18,531 nt of DNA from JBEIUO01 sp964549785 (lineage in GTDB: Bacteria; Planctomycetota; Phycisphaerae; Phycisphaerales; UBA1924). The position numbers and the translations under genes are program-made. The notes under the pieces were generated by a model that was not told the origin of the DNA, did not search any database, and was given only the letters and a program-made list of their open reading frames with translations. This document shows positions 9,349 to 15,747 of the stretch, in pieces (the stretch's first letter is position 1; every line of letters starts with the position of its first letter). Location of the stretch: NCBI GenBank assembly GCA_964549785.1, contig CAZJXA010000047.1, forward strand, positions 1 to 18,531. Reading direction: 5' to 3'.

Positions 9349-9546
9349 AGGTGCTTCATAATCCTTTTGATTGGCTTCTGTACACTCCAGCTCTTCGGCG
9401 CGATCGCGCAAGCGGCCCGTCACAAATGGTTTCCTACGGTGGTCTTGGGATATGGCGCTCTCCTGCTCGTGCTCGCGGCGTGGCACGGGGTGAATCAGCA
9501 ATCACGGTACGCCGCGATGAGGGCCCGCCTGAAGGCCGCGGACGGC
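9349..9546 (+). repeat. Direct repeat copy A: 5' half of a zinc-ribbon gene
   Basis: This 198-base stretch aligns without gaps to 11511-11708, with about 25 mismatches by eye. It covers the two hydrophobic segments and the basic linker of the zinc-ribbon protein. Similarity drops sharply at the zinc ribbon itself. The pattern points to a tandem-like duplication or to gene conversion limited to the membrane half. Confidence 0.85.
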
Positions 9547-9678
9547 AAGCTTTGCACCTACTGCGGCTACGACCTGCGGGAGTGCGAGTCGGGCAATCCC
9601 TGCCCGGAATGCGGTCGCACCTGGGATAAGGTTGCCGCTGTCGCGGCGTGGCGCAAGTGGGTTCCGTGGCGGTATTGA
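9367..9678 (+). CDS. Small membrane zinc-ribbon protein (copy 1)
   Basis: 103 residues from TTG 9367, the only conventional start codon in a frame that is open from 9316. Two hydrophobic segments (about residues 2-16 and 24-40) precede a basic linker and a zinc ribbon with C63-x2-C66-GY and C79-P-E-C82. The protein ends in a W-rich tail (AAWRKWVPWRY). Such short membrane proteins with CGYDLR...CPECG are common in planctomycetes; their function is not established. The paralogue at 11502 starts 12 codons earlier relative to this TTG-encoded residue plus flank, from a TTG whose counterpart here is TTA (9340-9342). The usual start may therefore have been lost, leaving a shortened first membrane segment or a non-standard start. 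A promoter-like site lies at 9281. Confidence 0.75.
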   Translation: MIGFCTLQLFGAIAQAARHKWFPTVVLGYGALLLVLAAWHGVNQQSRYAAMRARLKAADGKLCTYCGYDLRECESGNPCPECGRTWDKVAAVAAWRKWVPWRY

Positions 9679-9730
9679 CCGAAGAGGGGGAGCCGTTCGA
9701 GCACGGTCAGGGTCGAAGAGAGGAAGGGGC

Positions 9731-9759
9731 GCTCGGGTGGGACGCCCGAGCCACCCGAG
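9731..9759. repeat. GC-rich hairpin with two alternative stems
   Basis: GCTCGGG (9731-9737) can pair with CCCGAGC (9745-9751), or CTCGGGTGG (9732-9740) can pair with CCACCCGAG (9751-9759). The two foldings exclude each other. No T-run follows directly, so termination is uncertain. It lies between the first zinc-ribbon gene and the secreted protein gene. Confidence 0.6.
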
Positions 9760-9766
9760 GCGATAT

Positions 9767-9800
9767 TTGAAAAAAGTTATGCACAAAGCGGATTTTGGGC
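9767..9800 (+). repeat. Short dispersed repeat, copy A (TTGAAAAA...TTATGCACA)
   Basis: This 34-base AT-rich element is matched at 11409-11441 with one gap and a handful of mismatches. Its core TTATGCACA (9777-9785) is one base from the DnaA-box consensus TTATCCACA. Both copies lie roughly 90-130 bases downstream of a zinc-ribbon gene stop. Copy A directly abuts the -35 hexamer at 9801, so it could be an operator. Confidence 0.7.
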
Positions 9801-9828
9801 TTGACAGGGGGGGAGGGGACGGTGTAAT
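9801..9828 (+). promoter_or_regulatory. Sigma70-type promoter for the secreted protein gene
   Basis: A perfect -35 TTGACA (9801-9806) is followed after 16 bp by TGTAAT (9823-9828). The start point would be near 9835, leaving a leader of about 40 bases before ATG 9875. The leader carries GGAG (9865-9868) six bases before the ATG. Promoter, leader and ribosome site are all well placed, which supports the start chosen for that gene. Confidence 0.65.
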
Positions 9829-9874
9829 CCGGCGTCGCTGTGTGCCTTTCCGCACACCTTGCGCGGAGATTCCC

Positions 9875-10873
9875 ATGACATTCTCTCTGGCGACGATGCA
9901 CCTGGCGAAGCGGCTTTCCCGCACCGCGTTCGGGATCGGCCTCGCGGTCGGCCTGATGTTGAACCTGTCGCTGGTAGACCTCGCATCGGCGTGCTCGATG
10001 CCCGCATCGCCCCCGTGCGTCACGCTCCCTCCGGAGGCCGCGGCGGCGCAGGCGTTTGTGGACATGCAGTGCCAGATCCATCAGACGCTTTTCAATGACG
10101 GGAGCGAAGCCGGGGTAGCGTTTCGCTTGGGGGACACCGACATCACCACTCCGGGCGCTTACCCCGCTACTGACTGGCGGGGTGAGGAAGTTCAGTTCAA
10201 GGTTGTCCGCGCGATCTCGATGGACTTGCAGGAGCTTGAACCCGAACTCTTCGATCAGGGGGTGATCGCCCGGATCGTGTTCGGGCGATTGGCCGGCCCC
10301 GCGGGAGACGTGAACGTCAGTGGCGTTGCCATTTACCCGAAGGAGATCACGCTCGACGAGGAGTTCTTGCTGCTGGTGAGCGAGGTGCTCACCGAACCGC
10401 AGCTGGCGATCCACGAAGAAATCTCCCGCATCCAAGCGGGGGTGCGGGTGCTCGACACCGGCACGTTCCAGTCCCACTCGCTCGCCACGGTGACCTCGGC
10501 GGCCACCATGTTCGCGGCGGGCGCGGACATGTCGTCGTTATTTGCGACGGGGGTGAATGCGGCAGGAGGAGGCGAAGTTGATGCTTCGTGTGTTGAGGCC
10601 GCGTACGCGCAGTACCAGATCGCCATGGATGCAGCTAATGCGTCTATGGCTGCCTGTCTGATTAACGCCACCGTAGAGTTTGCTGCTGAGATGGCCGGAT
10701 GTGCATTGATAGCGATTGGAAGCGGGGGCACTGCTTTCTTTTTACCGCACTCTGCGCCATACTGGTTCTCGCCCACTACGCCCGCAACATGGCCAACTGC
10801 GTTGTTCAGCACGGAATCGCGACTAATGCTGCCGAACAGAGCCTTCTCGCCGCTCTTCGTGTGTGCGGATTGA
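9875..10873 (+). CDS. Secreted protein of unknown function, probably frameshifted near the 3' end
   Basis: 332 residues as the frame reads. ATG 9875 is preferred over the longer frame from 9632 because a GGAG site precedes it and a signal peptide follows: K12, R13 and R16, then a hydrophobic stretch at about 18-34. LASAC40 could be a type I site after A39 or a weak lipobox. The mature part has a beta-rich region (about residues 75-200) and then an Ala-rich helical region with spaced cysteines. I do not recognise the family. After about residue 285 this frame becomes rich in P, S, T and W and looks out of frame. A continuation of the Ala/Cys-rich helix is found in another frame from about 10730 to 10890, after a G5 run (10724-10728) and TTTCTTTTT (10735-10743). 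One missing base would join them. This may be a real mutation or an assembly error. Confidence 0.7.
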   Translation: MTFSLATMHLAKRLSRTAFGIGLAVGLMLNLSLVDLASACSMPASPPCVTLPPEAAAAQAFVDMQCQIHQTLFNDGSEAGVAFRLGDTDITTPGAYPATDWRGEEVQFKVVRAISMDLQELEPELFDQGVIARIVFGRLAGPAGDVNVSGVAIYPKEITLDEEFLLLVSEVLTEPQLAIHEEISRIQAGVRVLDTGTFQSHSLATVTSAATMFAAGADMSSLFATGVNAAGGGEVDASCVEAAYAQYQIAMDAANASMAACLINATVEFAAEMAGCALIAIGSGGTAFFLPHSAPYWFSPTTPATWPTALFSTESRLMLPNRAFSPLFVCAD

Positions 10874-10890
10874 TTATTTACGAGGTTTGA
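10735..10890 (+). other. Displaced-frame C-terminus of the secreted protein
   Basis: This frame (codon starts at 10699 + 3n) reads a hydrophobic, Ala/Cys-rich segment including TALCAILVLAHYARN and NAAEQSLLAALRVCG, and stops at TGA 10888-10890. It matches in character the helical region of the secreted protein just upstream. The annotated frame here does not. It has no convincing start of its own, although an ATG exists at 10699 inside the upstream gene. It is interpreted as the original 3' end separated by a one-base deletion. Confidence 0.5.
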
Positions 10891-10977
10891 TTCATTCTAA
10901 CGCGTGATGATAAACCTTGTCCTCCAGCGCTGCCAAACGGCAAGCCTGTCATTATCGCTGTCGCGGCGATTTTTGTT

Positions 10978-11277
10978 ATGGGGTTGATTGATGATTTGCT
11001 GTATTATGCAACCGGCCAAGGGGGTCCACGTTCGATCTGGAATATGTGGGGAAGTAAATTGGCACTTGTAGTGCCAATTATCTTCGGTGTACAAATGCTA
11101 GTGCGGTATAGCATAATTAAGAAACGGATCAAATTAACAGGTGGCCATTTATGCACTTGCTGCGGGTACACTATGACAGGCACCAAGGGAGCACCATGTT
11201 GCCCCGAGTGCGGCCAGCGTTGGGATCGTGGAGGCGCGATCACAACTTGGAAGAAGTGGGCGCCCTGGCGATATTGA
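10978..11277 (+). CDS. Small membrane zinc-ribbon protein (copy 2, divergent)
   Basis: 99 residues from ATG 10978. A hydrophobic segment (about residues 27-42) is followed by a basic stretch (KKRIK) and a zinc ribbon: C59-x2-C62-GY, then C75-P-E-C78. The tail TTWKKWAPWRY closely matches that of copy 1. The membrane half is unrelated to copies 1 and 3. The frame stays open upstream to 10891 and encodes PVIIAVAAIFV directly before the ATG, which would make a second membrane segment. No standard start codon exists there, so the real N-terminus may be longer with a rare start, or the 5' end may be decayed. The surrounding DNA is clearly more AT-rich than the neighbouring genes. Function unknown. 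Confidence 0.7.
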   Translation: MGLIDDLLYYATGQGGPRSIWNMWGSKLALVVPIIFGVQMLVRYSIIKKRIKLTGGHLCTCCGYTMTGTKGAPCCPECGQRWDRGGAITTWKKWAPWRY

Positions 11278-11408
11278 CTAGGTTCATAAATCTCCCTGCC
11301 TTGCCGAGGGAGTACCCGCGGCTGCGGCAGGGGAGGGAGGTGCCTTGATTTCCCATCCCTCCGCGGCCATTTGGCTACTTGATACAATGGCAACACGCGG
11401 GTCGAATT

Positions 11409-11441
11409 TTGAAAAAGTTATCCACACAACGGAATTTGGGC
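11409..11441 (+). repeat. Short dispersed repeat, copy B, with consensus DnaA box
   Basis: This copy matches 9767-9800 and contains TTATCCACA (11418-11426), a perfect match to the classical DnaA box. One box alone does not make an origin, and no cluster of boxes or dnaA/dnaN gene was seen. It lies in the 224-base gap between copies 2 and 3 of the zinc-ribbon genes. That gap also holds an imperfect hairpin (about 11298-11338, CCTGCC with GGCAGG). Confidence 0.65.
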
Positions 11442-11501
11442 CACTTCCTGTCGCCTAAGCCGCGTGGTGCCGCTCCGCGACCAATCTGTTGGCAACGTAG
11501 T

Positions 11502-11837
11502 TTGCTACTTAGGTGCTTCATTGTCCTTTTCATCGGCTTCTGTACACTTCTGCTCTTCGGCGCGATCGCACAAGCGGCCCGTCACAACTGGTTTCCTCCG
11601 GTGGTCTTGGGATACAGCGTTCTCCTGTTCATGCTCGCGGCATGGCACCTTGTCAGTCAGCAATCACGGTACGCCGCGATGAGGGCGCGACTGAAGGCGG
11701 CGAAGGGCGAGATATGCACGGTCTGCGGGTATGACCTCAGCAGGCATCCGACCGCCATACGCTGCCCGGAGTGCGGGAGTGAGTGGAACAGCGCGAAGGC
11801 GGTGGCGGCATGGAAAACTTGGGTACGGCGGTGGTAG
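11502..11837 (+). CDS. Small membrane zinc-ribbon protein (copy 3, paralogue of copy 1)
   Basis: 111 residues from TTG 11502. The frame extends to TTG 11379, but the extra 41 residues run through the dispersed repeat and lack coding character. Two hydrophobic segments (about residues 5-22 and 34-50), a basic linker (RYAAMRARLKAAKG) and a zinc ribbon with C72-x2-C75-GYDL and C88-P-E-C91 follow the layout of copy 1. The first roughly 65 residues are nearly identical to copy 1, while the zinc ribbon and the WVRRW tail differ. The likely topology is a membrane hairpin with the ribbon on one face. No function is established for this type. No convincing Shine-Dalgarno site was seen. Confidence 0.75.
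   Translation: MLLRCFIVLFIGFCTLLLFGAIAQAARHNWFPPVVLGYSVLLFMLAAWHLVSQQSRYAAMRARLKAAKGEICTVCGYDLSRHPTAIRCPECGSEWNSAKAVAAWKTWVRRW
11511..11708 (+). repeat. Direct repeat copy B: 5' half of a zinc-ribbon gene
   Basis: This is the partner of 9349-9546, at a constant offset of 2162 bases and without indels. It begins at AGGTGCTTCA, a few codons into the gene, and ends where the zinc ribbon starts. Confidence 0.85.
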
Positions 11838-11951
11838 AGAAAGGTGTTTGAAACGACAGAGAGTCGTAACCTACGACCAACATATCCTCAATCGCTTTTC
11901 AACCGCTCAAACCACGCTGTTTCCGTCTGCCAACTTCCTACACCTCGCCGC

Positions 11952-12848
11952 TTATCCTTCCGCCATCAACGCCTCGCGCGCCGCCCCTAGCGCCTCCCGC
12001 TGTTCCCGCGAAATCTCCGGGTACCGCAGATCACGCCCGCGGATACTCGACGTTAACACTTCCGCCACAATGCAGCGAGTGACCCATTTGTGGTCGGCCG
12101 GCACGACATACCACGGCGCCTCGGCCGTGCTGGTGGCGCGGATAGCGGATTGATAGGCGGACATATACGAATCCCAATGCCCTCGCTCTGCGACGTCCGC
12201 CGCAGAAAATTTCCAATGCTTTTCGGGCTCGTCCAGTCGGTCCAGGAAGCGCTTGCGTTGCTCGCCCTTCGAGACGTTCAGGAAGAACTTCAGGACCATC
12301 GTGCCGTTGTTGGTCAGATGTTTTTCGAAAGCATTGATATCGTCATAGCGTGACTTCCAGAACGTGTCACCGCGCTCCCCCGGCGGCAGGCCGCTCTTGT
12401 CCAGCCATTCCGGATGCACCTTGACGACCAGCACGTCCTCATAGTGCGAGCGGTTGAAGAGGGTGATGCTGCCACGCGAAGGCAGCACTTTCATCACCCG
12501 CCAGAGGAACGAGTGGTCGAGTTCCTCGGTGGAAGGTTGCTTGAAACTGTGGACCACGCACCCCTGCGGGTTCAGCCCGCGCGTCACGTGCTTGATCACT
12601 CCGTCCTTGCCCGCGGCGTCCATCGCCTGCACGATCACGAGCACGCTGTGGCTATTGCTCGCCCACAACACCTCTTGGGCGGCATCGAGTTCCTTGAGCC
12701 GCTCGGCGAGGTACTCGCGGGCCTTGGGCTTGATGTCGTCTTTCTCGAGATCGGCGAACACGCCGCCCGCCCAAGCCGGGTCGTGGTTCTTGAGAACGAA
12801 TTTCTCATCCGGGTCAATGCGGAAGCGATCAAGGTTGTTGGTGGGCAT
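11952..12848 (-). CDS. ppk2: Polyphosphate kinase 2 family, class III-like
   Basis: 298 residues from ATG 12848; an ATG at 12866 would add six residues (MPYAAA). PPK2 enzymes transfer phosphate between polyphosphate and nucleotides. Numbered from ATG 12866, Walker A is AMDAAGKDG (81-89), the lid-region motif NRSHYEDVLVV lies at 138-148, and LKFFLNVSK (192-200), KHWKF (216-220) and APWYVVPAD (250-258) are family signatures. The one-domain size and overall wording recall class III enzymes such as that of Meiothermus ruber, which phosphorylate both AMP and ADP. Substrate range is inferred from resemblance. The gene is transcribed away from radA, with about 110 bases between starts, and no strong Shine-Dalgarno site is seen. 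The 114-base gap beyond its 3' end (11838-11951) has only a 5-bp hairpin. Confidence 0.92.
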   Translation of the reverse strand: MPTNNLDRFRIDPDEKFVLKNHDPAWAGGVFADLEKDDIKPKAREYLAERLKELDAAQEVLWASNSHSVLVIVQAMDAAGKDGVIKHVTRGLNPQGCVVHSFKQPSTEELDHSFLWRVMKVLPSRGSITLFNRSHYEDVLVVKVHPEWLDKSGLPPGERGDTFWKSRYDDINAFEKHLTNNGTMVLKFFLNVSKGEQRKRFLDRLDEPEKHWKFSAADVAERGHWDSYMSAYQSAIRATSTAEAPWYVVPADHKWVTRCIVAEVLTSSIRGRDLRYPEISREQREALGAAREALMAEG

Positions 12849-12958
12849 CGCAGCAGCGTACGGCATCTAAGCGGGCGTCGTACGATGGCCGCCAAGCGCG
12901 TGAGCGTCCGTGTGGGCGTTGCGGCGTTCGTGGAAGGAACGGGTTGTTCGGGGGATTC

Positions 12959-14392
12959 GTGGCCAAGACGCGTCGGGTCTTTGTGTGTCGCTCGTGCGGT
13001 TCGGCCCAGCACCGGTGGGCCGGCAAGTGCCCCGATTGCGGGCAATGGGACAGCCTTGAAGAATCCGTCTTTGACCCCGCCGCGGAGAGTGACGCCCACC
13101 TGGGCCTGGCGGCGGCCGCCGGCGCACTCGCTTCCGGGGACGATCCGTCAGACGTTCTCTCCGCGGCAGTTCCGGCCCGAACGCTCGCGGAAATTGGTTT
13201 GGGCGACGCCGCTGTTACCCGTCTACCCAGCGGCATCAGCGAGTTCGACCGAGTGCTGGGCGGCGGGCTGGTTTCGGCGAGCGCGGTGCTGGTGGGTGGC
13301 GAACCCGGTATCGGAAAGAGCACGTTGCTTTTGCAGGCGGCGATCCGGTGGGCGGCCCGCGGCAAGCGCGTGCTGTATGTGAGCAGCGAGGAGAGCGCGG
13401 AACAGGTCAAAATGCGGGCCGAACGGCTGGGCGGTACGGCCGCGACGGAGTCGGGATTGTTCGTGCTGGCGGATACCAACCTGCCGCGGATCGTGGAGCA
13501 GGCCCGGAAAGTGAAACCCGCAGTGTTGCTGATCGATTCGATCCAGATGATCTACAAACCGGACGTGCCGGCAGGGCCGGGGAGTGTGACGCAGTTGCGT
13601 CGGTGCTGCAGCGACCTTGTGTACCTGGCGAAGTTGTCGGGGATTGCGATCGTGCTGGTGGGACATGTGACGAAGGACGGTGTGCTCGCGGGCCCCCGCA
13701 TGCTTGAGCACATGGTGGACGCGGTCGTGTATTTCGAGGGAGACCGGTATCACAGTTACCGAGTGGTGCGGGCGATCAAGAACCGGTTCGGGACGACGCT
13801 GGAGATCGGGCTCTTCGAAATGACGGGTGCGGGACTGAAGGAGACACCCGAGGGTGCGGGCGTGTCGGCGGTCGCGGGAAGCGAGGTCCCGAGGCCCGGC
13901 AGTGTCGTGTGCCCCGTCTTGACGGGCACGAGGTGCGTGCTGATTGAGATGCAGGCCCTCACAGCGACGGGCTTCCCCGGGGTCGCCAAACGCAAGAGCA
14001 GCGGTCTGGACGCGAACCGACTGGCGATGCTGATCGCGGTGCTGGAGCAGCACGCGGGCCTGCGGCTGGCGGATCGCGACGTCTTCGCATCCAGCGTGGG
14101 TGGCCTGAGAGTCGCGGAGCCCGCCGCAGACCTCGCGATTCTGCTCGCCATCGCCGGTGCCCACTATCGCCGCGCCCTGGCCCCGGCGACGGCGGCGGTG
14201 GGGGAGGTGGGCTTGGGCGGCGAGGTGCGGAGCGTCCCACAACTGGAGCAGCGGGTGCGCGAAGCGGGCAGGCTGGGCTTCAAACGCGTGCTGGTGCCCA
14301 AGGCGGTGGCGAAGCAGGAACGGCCGAAGGTGCCGGGAGTGGAGGTCGTGGAGATCAGGAACGTGGACGGCGCGGTGGCGGAGCTGGGATGA
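12959..14392 (+). CDS. radA: DNA repair protein RadA
   Basis: 477 residues from GTG 12959, chosen because the family normally starts MAKTR; TTG 12944 (five codons more, with an AAGGA site in front) is an alternative. RadA is a RecA-like ATPase and helicase that helps branch migration in homologous recombination. A zinc finger C10-x2-C13...C24-x2-C27 opens the protein. Walker A is GGEPGIGKST (113-122), the Walker B aspartate is D193 in LLIDS, and the family KNRFG motif lies at 274-278. Residues about 310-477 form the Lon-protease-like domain. A linker of about 35 residues rich in A and D follows the zinc finger. Length is close to the usual 450-460. The gene converges with the FmdB-like gene, 56 bases away, and no terminator is visible between them. 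Confidence 0.96.
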   Translation: MAKTRRVFVCRSCGSAQHRWAGKCPDCGQWDSLEESVFDPAAESDAHLGLAAAAGALASGDDPSDVLSAAVPARTLAEIGLGDAAVTRLPSGISEFDRVLGGGLVSASAVLVGGEPGIGKSTLLLQAAIRWAARGKRVLYVSSEESAEQVKMRAERLGGTAATESGLFVLADTNLPRIVEQARKVKPAVLLIDSIQMIYKPDVPAGPGSVTQLRRCCSDLVYLAKLSGIAIVLVGHVTKDGVLAGPRMLEHMVDAVVYFEGDRYHSYRVVRAIKNRFGTTLEIGLFEMTGAGLKETPEGAGVSAVAGSEVPRPGSVVCPVLTGTRCVLIEMQALTATGFPGVAKRKSSGLDANRLAMLIAVLEQHAGLRLADRDVFASSVGGLRVAEPAADLAILLAIAGAHYRRALAPATAAVGEVGLGGEVRSVPQLEQRVREAGRLGFKRVLVPKAVAKQERPKVPGVEVVEIRNVDGAVAELG

Positions 14393-14448
14393 CCAGTTGC
14401 AGAATTCCCTTGGTGGGGCGAGTTGAACGGTGTGGCGTTCGAGGTCCG

Positions 14449-14748
14449 CTAGTCCGCCGAGATGCTCTTGGGACCTTTAGTTCCCGCCACTCGCTCCATG
14501 TAGCCCTTCCCCTTGCGCTCATACTTCGTGAAGCCCATGCGCTCCAGGTTGGAGTTCGAGAGCGAGCTCTTGCCCTTGATGTCCGACCACTTGCCGGCGA
14601 TGGCCGGGGCCACGATGGCCCGCCGCACAGGCTCGCCAGATATGGGGTGCTTCACCAGCGCGTCGTCGGCCATCCGCTGCAAAATCTCGAACGTTTCGCC
14701 CGTGGGCTTCCCGGCCTTGTCGAGCACTTCGTACACATACGTTGGCAT
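14449..14748 (-). CDS. FmdB-like protein without zinc-ribbon cysteines
   Basis: 99 residues from ATG 14748. The opening MPTYVYEV and the stretch GEPVRRAI match the FmdB/CxxC_CXXC family, which normally reads MPTYEYxCxxCG...CPxCG. Here the four ligand positions are V8, K11, H34 and S37, and the whole protein has no cysteine, so it cannot bind zinc in the usual way. A conserved-looking C-terminal part (GKWSD at 53-57, GFTKYERKGKGYME at about 72-85) extends beyond the ribbon. A purine-rich AGGAAGG lies about 11 bases before the ATG. It starts 21 bases after the stop of the upstream unknown gene and is probably the last gene of a three-gene unit with the response regulator. Role unknown; FmdB proteins are often called regulatory. 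Confidence 0.82.
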   Translation of the reverse strand: MPTYVYEVLDKAGKPTGETFEILQRMADDALVKHPISGEPVRRAIVAPAIAGKWSDIKGKSSLSNSNLERMGFTKYERKGKGYMERVAGTKGPKSISAD

Positions 14749-14769
14749 GAGAAACCCGCCTTCCTCGAC

Positions 14770-15093
14770 TTATCCGCCGAAGACGCGGCCGGATTCCATG
14801 TCCATCATCTTCCACCCAGTCCGCTTGCACAACCGCCCCAACACCGGCCACGCGATGTCTTCGTCGGAAATCGAAACAATCGCCTGCGTGATCAAGTCCT
14901 GGCCGCTGGGGATCTCAACTGCGATGCCGGGGCCATGAAAAAACTCGGTTCCCATGGCCGAATCCGGGCCGCCGTCGGGCCCGGTGTTGAAGTCCGCGAA
15001 CGTCGCCACAAGTTGAGAGAGCGTCCCTAACGGGTTCATCCCGCCCCCATCTTTGGGGGACATCAGCACAATCTGTCTGCGCTTTCGAGCCAC
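14770..15093 (-). CDS. Conserved-looking hypothetical protein
   Basis: 107 residues from GTG 15093; ATG 15063 (M11) is an alternative. The N-terminus is basic (MARKRRQIV), followed by VLMSPKDGGGMNPLG and a glycine-rich loop (NTGPDGGPDSAMG), with FHGPGIAVEIP and SISDEDIAWPVLGRL further on. No signal peptide or membrane segment is visible. It looks like a small soluble alpha/beta protein. I do not recognise the family. It begins 22 bases after the response regulator stop and ends 21 bases before the FmdB-like start, so it is most likely part of the same transcript. Confidence 0.75.
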   Translation of the reverse strand: MARKRRQIVLMSPKDGGGMNPLGTLSQLVATFADFNTGPDGGPDSAMGTEFFHGPGIAVEIPSGQDLITQAIVSISDEDIAWPVLGRLCKRTGWKMMDMESGRVFGG

Positions 15094-15115
15094 ACCGCAA
15101 GCGTAGGGTGCCGCC

Positions 15116-15568
15116 TCACGCCGCCTTGGGTTGTCCTTCCGTCTCGCGGTCTTCCTTTTCGATCAACTCGGCGACCGTATTGATCAACTTTTCAAGCGGC
15201 ACGGGCTTTTGCAGGTAGCGGTCGACGCCCAAGTTCTCCGCATACGCCTGGTGGCGCTTGCCCTCGTTGGCGGTCACCATGATGACGATCGGGCTGTCCT
15301 CCAACCCCTTTATTTTCTCAAGAACCAGAAACCCGGACCGCTTCGGCAGCATCATGTCCAAGATCACGATATCCGGAGGGTCTTCGCGGCAGATCCGCAC
15401 CGCCTCGTTCCCGTCCATGCACACCTGCGTGAGCGCCCCTTCCGATTGAAAGGCCGCATCGAACGATTCCACGATATCCTTGTCGTCGTCCACGATGAGG
15501 ACGCGGATGTTGTCGAGCCGTCCGAACGATTCACCGTCTTCCGCTGGCGTGAGTTCCTCTGAAGTCAT
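15116..15568 (-). CDS. Stand-alone response regulator receiver protein
   Basis: 150 residues from ATG 15568, with GGAGAA about six bases upstream. The single receiver (REC) domain spans about residues 21-138. It has the acidic pocket D27/D28, phospho-acceptor D71 in VILDMMLPKRSG, T99 and K121 in LQKPVP. There is no output domain, only an acidic N-terminal tail of about 20 residues and a charged C-terminal tail (EKEDRETEGQ). It would act by protein-protein contact after phosphorylation by a histidine kinase encoded elsewhere; none is in the window. It is the first gene of the probable unit with the two genes downstream. The upstream leader contains a small hairpin. Confidence 0.93.
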   Translation of the reverse strand: MTSEELTPAEDGESFGRLDNIRVLIVDDDKDIVESFDAAFQSEGALTQVCMDGNEAVRICREDPPDIVILDMMLPKRSGFLVLEKIKGLEDSPIVIMVTANEGKRHQAYAENLGVDRYLQKPVPLEKLINTVAELIEKEDRETEGQPKAA

Positions 15569-15588
15569 GGCTGTTCTCCGTCAATCCG

Positions 15589-15605
15589 CCGGCAAGGCGT
15601 GCCGG
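15589..15605 (-). other. Hairpin in the leader of the response regulator gene
   Basis: CCGGCA (15589-15594) and TGCCGG (15600-15605) form a perfect 6-bp stem with a five-base loop. It lies about 20 bases upstream of the start codon, just before the ribosome site. It could tune translation or be chance in GC-rich DNA. Nothing else was recognised in the 179-base gap 15569-15747. Confidence 0.4.
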
Positions 15606-15747
15606 ATGTCGGCATTCGTGCAGGTGTCTTTACGCCCCAACCTTTCGACCGGTTCATCCGTTCACTCGCTGACCAATGTACCACCGCTCCGCACGGAGGG
15701 ATGCACCGGCGGCGGCTTTCCGGCCGTCCACCCCGATCCGACACTGC

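Noticed and set aside
10735..10743. Programmed -1 frameshift site
   Set aside because: The heptamer in frame is C TTT TTA, which does not allow clean P-site re-pairing. No downstream pseudoknot was evident, so a simple indel is more likely.
11418..11426. Replication origin, because of a perfect DnaA box
   Set aside because: Only one perfect box and one near-match 1.6 kb away are present, with no box cluster and no dnaA, dnaN or gyr gene nearby.
12414..13382. Plus-strand open frame spanning ppk2 and the start of radA
   Set aside because: It is antisense to ppk2 and out of frame with radA; both real genes have full family motifs.
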